This document shows positions 1 to 13,000 of a stretch of 64,000 nucleotides of DNA, one piece after another. A program made the position numbers and the translations under genes. The stretch is from NCBI GenBank assembly GCA_039621445.1, contig CP154954.1, positions 52,675,357-52,739,356 of the forward strand, given 5' to 3'. How positions within the stretch are numbered: the stretch's first letter is position 1; each line of letters starts with the position of its first letter. The notes under the pieces are model-generated. The model ran no database searches and was not told where the DNA came from. It worked only from the letters and a program-made list of their open reading frames with translations. This DNA comes from Euglena gracilis (taxonomy: Eukaryota; Euglenida; Euglenophyceae; Euglenales).

Positions 1-514
1 AGATGACTGATGAAATGCTTTTGTAGTCAATTTTATATTCCCAATAATAGCACAAAAAATTATAACAAACAAATAATAACCTCTAGTGCCCCAATAAGGA
101 CCATATGAGTTTTGTTTGTTGGGGAGGCGCTTATTTACCCAACCAAGGCGAAAATTCTCAGGGTCAGTTGGCAGTAACGAAGTGGGCTTCCCTTATGAGA
201 ACAACTTGACAACTCGGGTCTGGACGACAACCTCTAAAAGCATGTGGACTTGGGTCACCTGAGGCCCAGCCCCTAACACTCCATTGAGGCTCATGCAGTC
301 AATGTCACTTGATATTGCGTTGATATTTTCTGCCAAGTTGTTGCTGCCGTTGGGAGCATCGGGCTTCAATGGTGCGTTCTGCTGAGGAAATGGACTTTGT
401 GGAGGTTGCCAGAGAATGGGAAGAGCACAAACCCCAGCAGGGTCCCTGCTGCAGCGCGTGAATGGGTTGCACAGCAAAGCAGGGCGGTTCCCCCGCCCCC
501 GGTCCTCCCGTCGC

Positions 515-880
515 TCAGTGGTACGTGGTTTGGCAGTCCGTGTCTGACTTCATTTCATGGCCCAGCCAGCGGAGGCCAATGTCTGGCACATAGCGGAGGC
601 GAGCGTCAGACTCTCTTTCCTGGCCTTGTGTCGTTTGGTGCCCCGAACAATGGCGTCCGGAGTCTCCGGATGGGTTGGCGTGGGGCCCGCCCCGACGGTC
701 CGGAACCGCCCCGCCGCGCGGGACCAGGGGCCAGCCGTCGTCTCCCCCCGTCGAGAGCAGCTGCGCAGGGCCCCCCGCCGAGGGCAGTCCACGGCGTCCG
801 GGTGGTGCACCGGCGGACGTGCCGGAGGGCAGCCCTGTGGGAGAGGCCATGGATTCACTCTGTGACCCTGACAGGCTAAC
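515..880 (-). CDS. Gene 1 exon 30: probable C-terminal tail and stop
   Basis: An open GC-rich block reads [20 protein letters not shown], then a Gly/Pro/Ser/Arg-rich stretch, then [20 protein letters not shown], and ends at TGA (515-517). The later part has ordinary amino-acid composition, which favours real coding over a chance frame. No gene 2 counterpart was found, so this tail is either fast-evolving or mis-assigned. It is the last coding-like block before the window start. Confidence 0.4.
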   Translation of the reverse strand, partial: VSLSGSQSESMASPTGLPSGTSAGAPPGRRGLPSAGGPAQLLSTGGDDGWPLVPRGGAVPDRRGGPHANPSGDSGRHCSGHQTTQGQERESDARLRYVPDIGLRWLGHEMKSDTDCQTTYH

Positions 881-3800
881 AGCGGGAAGCTCTTCCAGGG
901 ACCAAACCCACCTACCCACGACCCCGGTCGACCCCCCCCAACCGCCAAACTGTCCAAAACCCCAAAAAATACACCCACCATGGATTTTGGCCGGGACAGA
1001 CTTACCCATTTGTGTCCGTGGGGCCAACGGCGCAAGCCACCGACCGACCCGGTCTCGAAAACCGCCCCCAGGGGTGGGGCCAAATGAATCCGTGGGGGAG
1101 GCGTATGGAGGGGTGGGGAGACAGACAGGGGTAGGAGCCAGAGGAGCTGAGGCGAGGGGCAGGTCACTGGGTCCACCCTGTGGGCTCGGGGTCATGGCAC
1201 CGGCAACACCCATGGCACCGTCCATCCAGGGAGGAAGGGGCATGCAGCTTGGCTGGAGGTCCCGGCACTCATGAGGTCGATTGCCACCCAAAGTCGATGT
1301 CCGTCGGTTTTGTGATTTGTCATTGTTCCTGTCCAGAAACCCACGGGGGGTCATTTCTTTCAATTAAAAAAAATCTCCCCCACATTACCTGGCGGGGGCC
1401 AAATCATCGGAATCATCTTTTGACCCCTGCCGCTTTTTTGGTGGGTGTTTACCTTGGCGGCAGGCGCTTGGGGGAAGAATGCAGAATGGCATCCCATCCA
1501 AGGCTGTACAGGAAAGCCCAGGGGGGGGGGGTGCGACCCCAACCACCCAGCACCGCACCCCACAAGGAAAAATTCCGTGGGCGCCGAAGATGCCGAAGAA
1601 AAAAATTTGACCTAAAGATCAGATCGGAATGACAGAAAGGTGTGGGGGGTTCGGCACCTCCCCACCAGGATGGGGGGGGGGGCTGATTTCCTCCCCATCC
1701 ACCACCTACAGGTTTCACCATTCAGCCCTGATCCCAGCTCCCTGGACTAAGTCACGACGTCAGTGAACGTGCTAGGCACGCAGACTGATGCCCGTGACTG
1801 GCCTAGGCCGGGAGTGCAGTGCAGGAGAGGGAGGAAGGTGGAGCGGCGACACCGTTGTGGAACACCATCGGAAGGCCCAGGCGTGAGGTATTTACATCTC
1901 CGTGAAGCCAGCGCCTGCATCCAGACGGGCCTCACTTTGGTCAACCCCCGCCGAGTGAAAGCGGCTTTGGGGCGTTCTTGGCACGTGGCTGACAGATAGA
2001 TTTAGATGGATATTCCGAGATTGATATTGATACCTGTGTTGTGTGCGTGCGCACGCGTGCGTGTCTGTTTGACGCGGGCCTCCATGATGTCAATGACAGA
2101 TGGAAACCTGGGAAAAAATGATTGAAAATGCTTTTTTTCTATGTGGCATGGACCTGCTCAGTGTGAAGAGACCTGCTGGAAAAAAACTTTTGAAAGACAA
2201 AGAACATGCATTTGACTCCATTGACTGAAAGACTCTTCGAATTAGTTGTGACGAAAAAGGGGGAAAACGACCCGAACTGGGTTCCAAGATGAAAGCCCTG
2301 AGGTCTGAAACGATAACAGTGTTTTTCCAGTTATTTCATTTTCCCTTTTTCCACAGGTGTCGAATTCGTCCAAATTTGAAGAAAAAAAACAGCTTTTTAC
2401 TCACTCACGCAGCTGACATGTGCGAGAGAAGAGAACTATTAGCACCCCAATAGACGTACTCTTGGAATTTCCACAAGGGTGTTTCTTATTTAATGAACAT
2501 CAAAATCCAAAAAAAAAATCCAACAAAAATATTTTTCATTTCTCACAGGATGAAAGCCCCGAAAGAAAAACTTTGACATGGAACTAAATATGGGAAGAGG
2601 TGGGGTTGGACACGCCACACTTATCAGCAAGCACCTATAGTTGACCCCCAGATTTTCCGCCATTTTCGGCCATTTGCGGCCATTTTCGGCCATTCTCGGC
2701 CATTTTCGGCCATTTTTTTCCTTTAGGTGGGGGTAAAGCTGCCATAAAATTCTTTCATACCAACGATGCATTTTGACCATTCAGTCAACATGCAAGCAGT
2801 CGTGACAAGCTAACACATCCAAGGAGGTCCGTTTGGAATGGGTGCTCAGGGATTAAAGAGGTCAAAGAGTTTTTTTTTGCAATATTGCAAGGTTTTGGGA
2901 ATAGGCTTCTTTTTTCCTGCCAGAAAGGCTCTTGTCCACTTTGGTCTTTTTTTTTTGCTGGGGGTTCTTTGGACGCTTCATGAGAGTGGTTGGCACATGA
3001 CATATTGACCACAATGGTGGTGGCAACACCAAAACTGGTGCTTTTCTGCATCTTGTCCAGCATCTGCATCTTGTACAGCATCTGCATCTCGTCCAGTGTC
3101 TGCATCTTGTCCAGCATCTGCATCATATTCTTCAAAATATACTAAAAAAAATGCCAGCATCGCCCTGTCACCAAAATTTTCTGAAACGCCATCGAAACAT
3201 TCAGCTTTGGCCCAAATAACCCTTTCGGAGGTGGTTCTTTGAGCAGCATGTGCTGCAAGGCCAGGCATAATAACAAAAGAAGAGAGGCTGCACAGAGACA
3301 AGAATCAGTCGCACTGAAAATTGCCCCTCAGGGAAAAAGCAACTGTTAGGCAAAAAAAAAAACTCGAAAAAAACTGCAACAAATTTTTTCTCATTTTCGG
3401 TCATTTTCGGCCATTTTCAGCCATTTTCAGGACACCCACCTATAGAGCCCAAAATTTCATTTTCGGCCATTTTCGGCCATTTTTACTTTTGGTGCTTGCT
3501 TATCAGGCAGCCAGTTTTGGGTGCTCCGGTCGCCTGTCTCTTTGAGGACTTGAGGATAGCTGGGCTAGGGCCATATATTTGTGCTGGATGATACCCCCCC
3601 CGGAAGCTGTTTCCAGACAAGTCATGAACCCTGGGGGGTGTGCATTATATGGAGGGCTGATTTAGGCAATACTCAACAACTGGGGAACATTGCACATATT
3701 GGGGGGGTAATCACAGAGAGGGAACCTGAAGGGGGGGCTGTCTGATCTCCAGCTGCTTCCGCACACGACGCATTCCAATGCAAGTCAGAGGTGCTGTTGA

Positions 3801-3991
3801 CAGGGGTATCAGCTGGGTTCTAGAAAGCAGCCGAGGCAATTATACTCACACAGCGGACACCACCATGGTTCTCGAGTGGCCACCAAAAGTATGCATCCAG
3901 GTCCATGCTGCTTATTGGACGAGATACTTACGCGCATTTGCGCGCAAGCGCACGCGCACGTGCACACGCACACGTGCACACACACGCGCGC

Positions 3992-4023
<32 letters not shown>

Positions 4024-4044
4024 GCGCACACACACACGCACGCG

Positions 4045-4095
<51 letters not shown>

Positions 4096-7000
4096 GCACA
4101 CGCACGCACGCACACACACGCGCGCGCGCGCACACACACACACACACACACATGTGTGTGCATACAAGCATCCCTGGGTTGCATCAGACGGGACGTTGGG
4201 GTGGGTGACGCATCAATTTTTACATGAGTCAGTTGAACAAAATAAAAAAAAAATTGCTGCCCTAAAATAAGCAAAGCTTCTCTAAAAAAAATTGACATGG
4301 CATTGACATGGGACGTCATGTCCAGAGGGGGGGGTCTATGGTAGGGTGACAAATACGGTGCTATCTGGATATGTCTATGCCTCCTTCGAATGAGAGAACA
4401 CCAGTTCACTTCCTTCATCTCCTCTCCCTCCTCCCTCCGCCCTCCTCTCTTGTCTGGTTGCTGGATGCATGCTTGAAAATCCACAGAAACCGTTTAAAGG
4501 GGACGGCCGGGAGGCCATCCCCTCTTTCACGCTTTGAAGCCCGTGGGCGAACCAGGCATTTGCTTAAGGACCCGGGGGATCCACTGGCTAGCCAGTTTAC
4601 ATGACACTGGAAAAAAGAAACAAATTAGACCTCCTCCTCCCCCACTAGAAAAAAATTCTCCTCCGGTGCTGTGGGGGAAATGAGGTTTCTGATGTGCCTT
4701 TTTTGTCTGATTTTTATTCCAAAAAAAAACTCAAAACGGCCAAAAATGTGTCTGGCCGGGTTTTTTTCGTGGCGCTTCGCTCCGGTCACTGAAAAAAAAA
4801 TCTCCACACCTAGCCCTGCTAGCGGACCTCCCAGCAGACCCTGGGGGTCTGCTAGGATTTCCATTGGCGAAATTTGGACCAGCTGCGTTGGAGTGCCCCC
4901 CCCCCCAATAATGGGAGTCCCACCCCGACGCCGCCCGGGTGGGGGTCAGCCAGGGCCTGGCCCTTGCAGCAGGCGGAGGCTGGCCAGGTCCTGCGGGGAC
5001 AGGTCTGCGGCATACGTCTGCTGGACGTGGCGGACCTCCCGCTGCAGGACGCCGAGGGACTGCGTGGTGGGGCGGGGACCGGGCTGCCCGGTCCGAGCCA
5101 CCCCCCCCCCCAGCTCAGCAGGTTGCGGGATGGCCCCACACCCAGAGCCCGGGGCAGGCATTCACAACAGCCGGGGTTGGGACAACGGGGTGCAGGCCTT
5201 AATTCCTGCGCTGAGGGTGAAATTAAAAAAAAACTTTCTGTTGTGCCAGCCTGGGCAGTGTTGGCCCCACCAGCCCAGGAGGACAGCGCGCGGCGGAGGA
5301 GGGTGGGAAGGGCCAAGGGGCCAAAGGGCGAGGGGAGGAGGAGCGGGGTAGATTTCCCGGAATATGAAGTTGTTCTATCACGTTATTACCCTAAACAGAC
5401 TCCTGTTATCCCGCGTCCAAATTCCCAACACATGGCTGGTCAACATGGTCGATGGATGGTTTCATAAATTGCCAAGTCAAAATTTTCTGCAAAAAAAATT
5501 CCTTTGGTAACACTTTTTGAACAAATGATGTACATTTTATTCACAAGATGCGTCTGAAACGATAAAAATATCAGTGTGAAGTGCATGAGGGTGTTATTGG
5601 GCATTCTAAATGGCCGCTGAAACCACTTCCCAGCAACCGCCCCTCAGGGTTGGGGTTCACACACCACAGGGATCCTCTCAAAAGTTTGTCGTTCATGGGC
5701 CAATTTCTGGGTTGGGGCTGAGAATTCTGGGCCAAAATTGCTGCCAGTTGGCTGTAAGACGATGGGAACCATAAACCCATGTACCTCAAAAACTTCCATC
5801 GGTTTCTGGGACTGAGGCTTTCTCTGAAATAAATTCTGATAATTTTCACCACATTTGTATAAAAAAGAAACACATCGAAACATCGCCACGTTGCAAGTGT
5901 GGACCGTCGCCCCGCCCCCATCGTGGGCCAGCTGAAAGACGTCGTGCAGGGCCCGCGTGACGTCCAGGGAGGCATCGGTCTCCTCGATGCGCTGGATTTG
6001 GTACATCCACTCGTCGTCCAACCCGCAGCCCGCCCGCTGCTGCACCGGCTCCCAGAAGAGGACGTCGCGGTACCACAGGCGCGGGGAGCACCGGAAGCCG
6101 TACTTGACCTGTGAGGGACAGGGGCGGTTCGCAAATTAGGAATCACCATCCTCAAATTTGCAAAATTAGAAACTTACCTGAATACTTATTCAAATTAGGC
6201 ATCTGCAACCAATTTTTTCCGAAATTTTTTCACGGGGGCCACGGGGGGGGGGGGGGACTGCACAGAGGTGCTGGGACGCATGGTTCGGGGGTTCGTGTGA
6301 AAGGGCCTTCTCTGTGACTGCGCAAGGCTGGTACGTTTCCATTCCCTTCTTGAAGCTGAAGATGACCAGCCACGGCAAAGGAGGTGCTGGATGAACCAGG
6401 AAGCTCGTGATTATGCTCAATGCGGGACAGCACCTTTGTTAATGGCAGGTGAAACGCGAATACTGCTGATGTTATCCGATGTCTTCATTCAATTTGGGTA
6501 TTCATTGCGGCCCGAATAATCATTATTCTGCATTTTGATCCTCAGGGAGAAAGAATGATAAAAAAGCCGAAGGAAAGAAACTTTGAAGAAGCGCCCATTG
6601 GGCGGTGACATTGCTGGGCATGGCAATGGATCAGTAATAAATGCTAAAGTTGACTGCACGTTTTCAAAAATATGTTTCGATAATAATGTCTTCGATGCAT
6701 CAACTTTCGTCCCGTATTTGTAGGCTCTGGCCACAGCCACACCTCCTGCTGCACGGCGTTGGACAGCAGCACGGTGCAGCCCACTGGGACCGCCAGCTCC
6801 CGCACCACCACCTCCACCGCGTTGCTCACCTCCGGCCCCCCCACCACAAAGAACCGCTGCCCCGCCGCGCTGACCGTGGCGACGGTGCACGGCCCATGGC
6901 CGATGCCGATCAGCAGTCGGGGTGCAGGGCCCCGGCAGGGGAAACAATGCCAATCAGGGTGGGGTGAGGCACAGAAGGAGAGCCGTGGTGCGTTAAATCC

Positions 7001-10000
7001 AGAGGTTTTTTTCAGGTCCTGGGGGGAAGGGGGGGTCTGGACCCACCCACCCCCCCACCCCCCCCTGGGGGGGGGGGGGGGGCTGGGGGACCCGCTGTCG
7101 GGGGGCTAAAATTGCATCCAAAAATTGACGGCTCTTTGCGCCGAAAAACAGATTTAAAACCCCGCCTCTGGCGAGTACCCACTCACCCCCCCTCCGGCGA
7201 GTACCCACTCACCCCCCTCCCCGCGGGAGGATCTCGGCCCGAACCCACCTCCCCTCCCCTCCCCCGGGTCACCAAACTTAAAAAAAATGTATCTGGCAAA
7301 ATTATTTTGGGCAAAATTCTCCGGGAGAGGGCTCACGAGGTGGGACTCAACCCACTTGGGAACCTGGATGACATTAATGAGATTCCACGACAGTTCATTT
7401 TGTCTCCTTGAGGGTTGTACGTTTGTTGATAACATTTAGCAAGGCCCTGGTCGAAGGTCGGCCTGGGCCTCGGGGGGCAGGATCTGGGCGGCACAGGCAA
7501 GCTCCAGGGCGAGGGCGGTGGCCTGCAACGGGGCGCTGGCGCACGGCCCAGCCACGTTCCAATGGAGGGCCACGGACAGGGAGTTTTTTAAGGACCCCCC
7601 TAAGGGGGAGTCTGGCTGGAAAAAGAAGGTGCTAGCTGGACCTAAGAGGTGGGGGGTCCCGTCCTACCAGCTTCCAGGCTGGACCCGGATGGCGCCTGAA
7701 AACAGGAAAAAAAGCCCAAATGCATTTTTTCAACCAAATATTTTTGATGTGATAATCCAAAAAATCACCTCACAAAATGGCTCTGTCTGACCCAGTTGTT
7801 CAAAATTTCCAGCAGCTTCCAACGAAAAACTTATCCGTAAATCTAGGCTTCAACGGGCTGCGAAAAATTTATTACCACTCGACCTGCCGGGGGGGAGGGG
7901 GGGGGAGCGCAGCCCGGCTCGACCTGACGGGGGGAGCCGCTGCCTTAAAAAAAAAAAAAAGGTGCTGGCTGGCAGGATTCCGGAGGGTTCGGTTGAGGTA
8001 GGGGTATGCTCCGTAGGGGGATGTTCTAGAGCATCCTTGAATGACGTCGAACGACATTTGAGGATGCTTTCGAGCATCCTCAAATGTCGTTCGAGGTCGT
8101 TCGAGGATGCCTTAGAGCATCCTCGAACATGGGTCAGTTGTGCAGAACGGTTTGGAAGGCCCCGAATTAACAAAATCCCTTGTGTTGCACATGCCCGGTG
8201 TGTGCAACTCCCTTTTGTTGCCGATGCCCTTTTGTATGCAACGCGAAACTTGAGCTTTCAAATTTCGGTCCTCTGAAACATGCCTTCCGGCACGCAGGAG
8301 GATGCTATAGAGCATCCTCCAACGTCGTTCGAGGATGCTTTTTAAGCCCCCCCTTGAGGGGGAGCTAAGAACGTCCGAGGATGCTCGAGCTTGGACGTTC
8401 AAGCTCGAGCATCCCCCTGCGGCAACCTGCAACCCCCAGAGGGCAGGGTGCGTTTGCTTAAAAAAAATACCCTGGCCACGGAGTCGTAGGTCACCTTGTC
8501 AATGGTTGCCCCATGCCCCTTCGCCACCAGGCAATTGCATAATGTTACAGGGGGTCACTGTTGTAATTCTAAACCCAGCCGATTTTGAAAAACCACTCAC
8601 TCACTTCCCTCCTGCGGTAAAGGCAGTTGAGAATGACAAAATACAAAAAAAATAAGCCCAGAATGTTTGTGGCGTTTCTGGGTGACACGTGCAAAAAATC
8701 CTGCCGTACACCATTCTGAATTCCCCACGACACCCTGGGGGGTCCAAAAACCAATCAAACCAAACGGCGCCACTTCAAAAATGGTGGGAATCCGGGCCTC
8801 AGCAATTGCCCCTCCGCCACCGTCACCACGTGGGCCGCCAGCGCCGTGGCCCGCTGCCCCAGCCGGTCGTCCTCGGCGTCGCTCCCAGGGGTTCGATGGT
8901 TGGCTGAGGGGGGGGGATGAGCCTCCCCTGCGGGGGGGGGGGGGGAAATGGGGGGGTGTGCTCAGTGTGGCAGTGGGGCCAAACGGATGCTTTTCCCCCG
9001 AAGGTGGCTGTTGAAGGGAAAGGGGAAACAAACCAAACCATGCGCAGAAACAGGAACTGATGTGCGAAATAACTCATATGCGAGCAACCAGGAGATCGCT
9101 GGTATCACCTTAGGGGCCTCCGAGGCTAAAAAATTCCAGCGAGCTGACCCCCAATAGGGTTTCCAGGGTAAGAACTAGGCCCAAGCTGGAGTTGAACCAG
9201 GTACCCCCCCAGAAAAACGAAACTGCAGAGATACCCCCAAAACTGCCACTTGTGTAAAACAAAATCCGTTTGACCCGAAACTTCCCATTGCCAGCCCATT
9301 TCTGACCCATTTCGTCAATTTTTGGTACATTTTGTACCTCTGAAAGCAAAAAAGAATACGTCACAACCCAGCCCTAAAGGGCGGCCGGAAAATAATTAAA
9401 AAATTAAAGTCGACGACGGCTAAGAGGGAAATTGGGTGTTGGAAAAAGGCTGCTGGACCCTCCCCTGTAAGATGGGGCCACTCGGCTTAAGCAACCTTCT
9501 GCGACGACACACACACACACACACACACACAATCAAATCGACATGGGATCTCAGATGCTGGGTCAGAGAATCCCTGATCTCCACACAGCACAAAGCGGAC
9601 GTACATGTATGTGCAGGGCAGGGCCCCCATCTAACAGGGGACATGGGACTGTTCTGACATGAGACCACCAATCAGTTGGTTTGTTGGCACGATGGCCAAA
9701 TGGGGTGTGTTTTGGTGCTTACTGCCAAAAATGTGCTTGCCAAACACAGGAGGGCCACAATGGGCAAGAAGGCCAAGCTGGATTATGCCCAATAGCTAGG
9801 GCAAAAAAAAACCATCACCACCACCACACACGCATTGCACTGTCCAAATTTGAATCTCACTCTCCACTCACACAGGGAAAAACCAACCCACAAACCAAAC
9901 AATTGCCGAAGCGACCCACCTGAGGACATTCACACGCAGCCCGAAAAAAACCCAAATTCGCTTTGGCCATTTTGGGCCGTCCCAGCCAGCGCAGCGCACC

Positions 10001-13000
10001 CCGGCCCGGCGGGAGAGGGGGACCCCGGTAGGTGCGGCGGAGGCGGTCCACCGACTGGCTGCCCGGCAGGGAGGTGGTCGGGGCGACGCGGGCCCCGCGG
10101 CCCCCCCGCCGCAGGCCGGAGGACCCGTCCGACACGGTGGTGCTCTGCCGCCCGTCGGTCTTGGAGTCGGCCGGCAGGCCCCTCCCCGGCAGAAGGGCCC
10201 CGTATGCAGAGCTGGCAAGTTGGCAGTTCCAGGGCACCGAACAGAGCTTTGTTTAATGAGACGGGGGGGGGGGAGGGAGAGGGGGGGGTACCCACCGATC
10301 CAGGGGGTGGTACCCCTTACCTCCTGGCAGGGCTGTATGGGAAGGGGGGTGGGGGGAGAGTCGCCCCCCCCCCCACGCCACCCATGGGGTTGCGGGGATT
10401 CCCGGACAGCCCGCTGGGGGGTCCAGGGGGCCAACTTTTTGGAGGGCAAATTTGGGCCAAGAAACATAGGGACTTCATGCCAGAAATGAGCAAAAACCGT
10501 CGTCTGGAGGGTAACCACTCAGGGACCTCCCAAACCCCTGGAGGGGAGGGTCCCAGCATCCCCAACCACGCTGCCCTTTCTTTGTCGATGTGCACATCGA
10601 CATTTTTTTTTATACGAAAACGACAAATTATGACCCCAAAAACCCAAAAATGTAGGCAGGATGTGATGGGGTGTCCCAGGACATGGAGATGGAAGCAGGG
10701 ACTTTGGCAAATAGGTGCCCGAGGGCAAGCGTCAACACAGCATGTGGTATACACAACACCCAACAGGTGTGTTCAGAACCGCAATGGCTGTCTCATTAAC
10801 TTAGGATATTGACTGAACGATTTGGTGAGGTGTGCCCAAGCCTGAAATAATACATTGAAACTTGGCTGCGTGAAAAATTGGTGGTCGGGTGGGCAAATGC
10901 GTGAATGGACGGTGTGCGCAAATGCGCACACCAACCATTTGAAAAAAGTCCAATGTGTGCCAGCCGAAATTGATGAGTTTGTAAAATTGTACAAATGGTT
11001 GGTTTGTGAAAATATGAAAACAGACATTTTGGTCGGTTTGCGCATCTGCACACACGGACCTCTTGTACAACTTAACACACGTACCATTTAGAGGGTGTGG
11101 CACCATTGCAGTTTTGAAATCCTCAAATGCGAGGTATTCTGTAGAATTTAAGCACAACTAAAAGACCAGCCTGCAGGCCGAATTTGGGCATCGACAATTG
11201 AAGCTGTGAAAAACCATTTCTTGGCCCCTGAAACATCAAAATAAACAACATTCTCTGGTTTTACCCTGAAAACATAGTTTAGAAGGGCCCTTCACCCCCA
11301 GTATTTTATCCCGAAAATGAGGCACAGTGCATTGGCTGAGAATGTGTCTGCTGACTTGAAAATTCCTGTATTCATGGGGCCATGTGATGCAATACACTGA
11401 CGCGCTTTATCTGATCTTCTCAGACATACCCTACAACACCACCAATTTGAGCACAACATCTCCACAATCTGCTCCCCTCCCGTTTCGATCCTTCTCTTGT
11501 CTCAGAATTCCCTGTCGCCAAAGCTTCAAAATGAAAAAGAATTCTGGTTGGTGCCCATAGTTGTGAAAAGCAACCCATTTTAATGGTTGATATGCACATT
11601 TGCGCACACCAACCACCCAAACATACCAGCAGTATTCAACAGAGGGGTCCAATACCACAGGAATACAAGGGAGGTACTATCACAACTTCATCACATTCAT
11701 TTTCCAGCTCCAAAAACACACTGCCATTGGAGGCTCTTGGTTTGTTTTAAAATGGTCGGTGTGCGCAAATGCGCACATCGTCCATGTGCGCATTTGCGCA
11801 CACCGACATCATTTACGCTGTTGTGTGGCTGCCACAGAGCCTTATACATCAGTGGGGCATTGGTGGACAACTTGCCACCGAATTCAACAGGAAACTGGGG
11901 GCAGTCCTCCTGTGTTATGTATCCCCCTCATCAATCCCCAGTAGCAGATTTTTCTTTCTGTCCATTGTTTATGTGGCAGGCACACTTCCACTCCTTTCGT
12001 CGCCAACTTCAAAAATATCCACAATGTGCTGCAAAACTTCAGAAAGCAAGCAAAGGGGTGGACCTGCCAGCACCTCCAGAGCACCACCTGGCGCTGGCAG
12101 TTGTCACACAGGGAATGTGGGGGGGGGGGCGGTACCGGGGTTTTGGTGTTTTTTTTTCACTTTGGGGGGATAAGTCTGGGGTTTTTCGTGTCATTCCGAC
12201 CTCCAAAAATTCCGACAGCAAAAAATACCTAACTCCTGGGAGATCCGGTGCCAAAAACGATAATCCGCTCATATTCAGTCCAATCCTGTTGCCTTTCGCT
12301 CTCACCCCTCCAGCAAGTGTGTGGTGGGTCATTCCCGGCAGCTGTGTGGTGGGTCATTCCCCGGCAGCTGTGTGGTGGGTCATTCCCCGGCAGCTGTGTG
12401 GTGGGTCATCCCCTGGGGTGTGGGAGGGGGGCATCACACGGCTCAGCCCGGAGGGCCCTGGCCGGTGGCGGTGTACACCATGCTGGGCCCGCTGCTGGTG
12501 AGGGAGCTCTGGAGGGAGGAGTGGGACTGCGACGTGGCCACCGTCTGGTCGTCCGCGGTGTCCGGGCCACGGCGTCCCATCCACACAATTTATCACCGAC
12601 CCCTGGGGGGCCACTCCACTCTTCGAAAAACCAGTCAATCACTGTTTCGGGAAACCAATCAGTTTCTACCCCCCCCCCCCTGGAGGGGTCGGCCACTCAT
12701 AAAAACCGGCCACTTTCCAGTCACTTTCGGCCATTTCAGGCCAAAAAAATTATCCCTGGCTCCTTCAGCGCTGGGGTCACACAAGCCACTTTTGCCCACC
12801 CCTGGCCAACCCCCCCCCCCCCCGTGGTTTGGGCCCAAGGCCAGTCAGTCACACCCCCCCTGGGGGGGGGGCAGTGCTTAAGCAATTGACTGTATCCGGG
12901 GGGGGGGGGGGGCATCAGGGGGGCAGCTCAGAGACTGGCAGATTGGGGCAGGCTCGGAAAAAGGTTCGACGGACTCTGACAGAGACTGGCGGCGGCGGAG

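Noticed and set aside
1610-1635. AGATCGGAA resembling sequencing adapter
   Set aside because: Only nine bases match and the flanks do not continue the adapter; chance.
7569-8482. GT-AG interpretation of the 898-bp intron
   Set aside because: Every register allowed by the 8-bp repeat was checked. The only GT start ends in CC, so no canonical pair exists.
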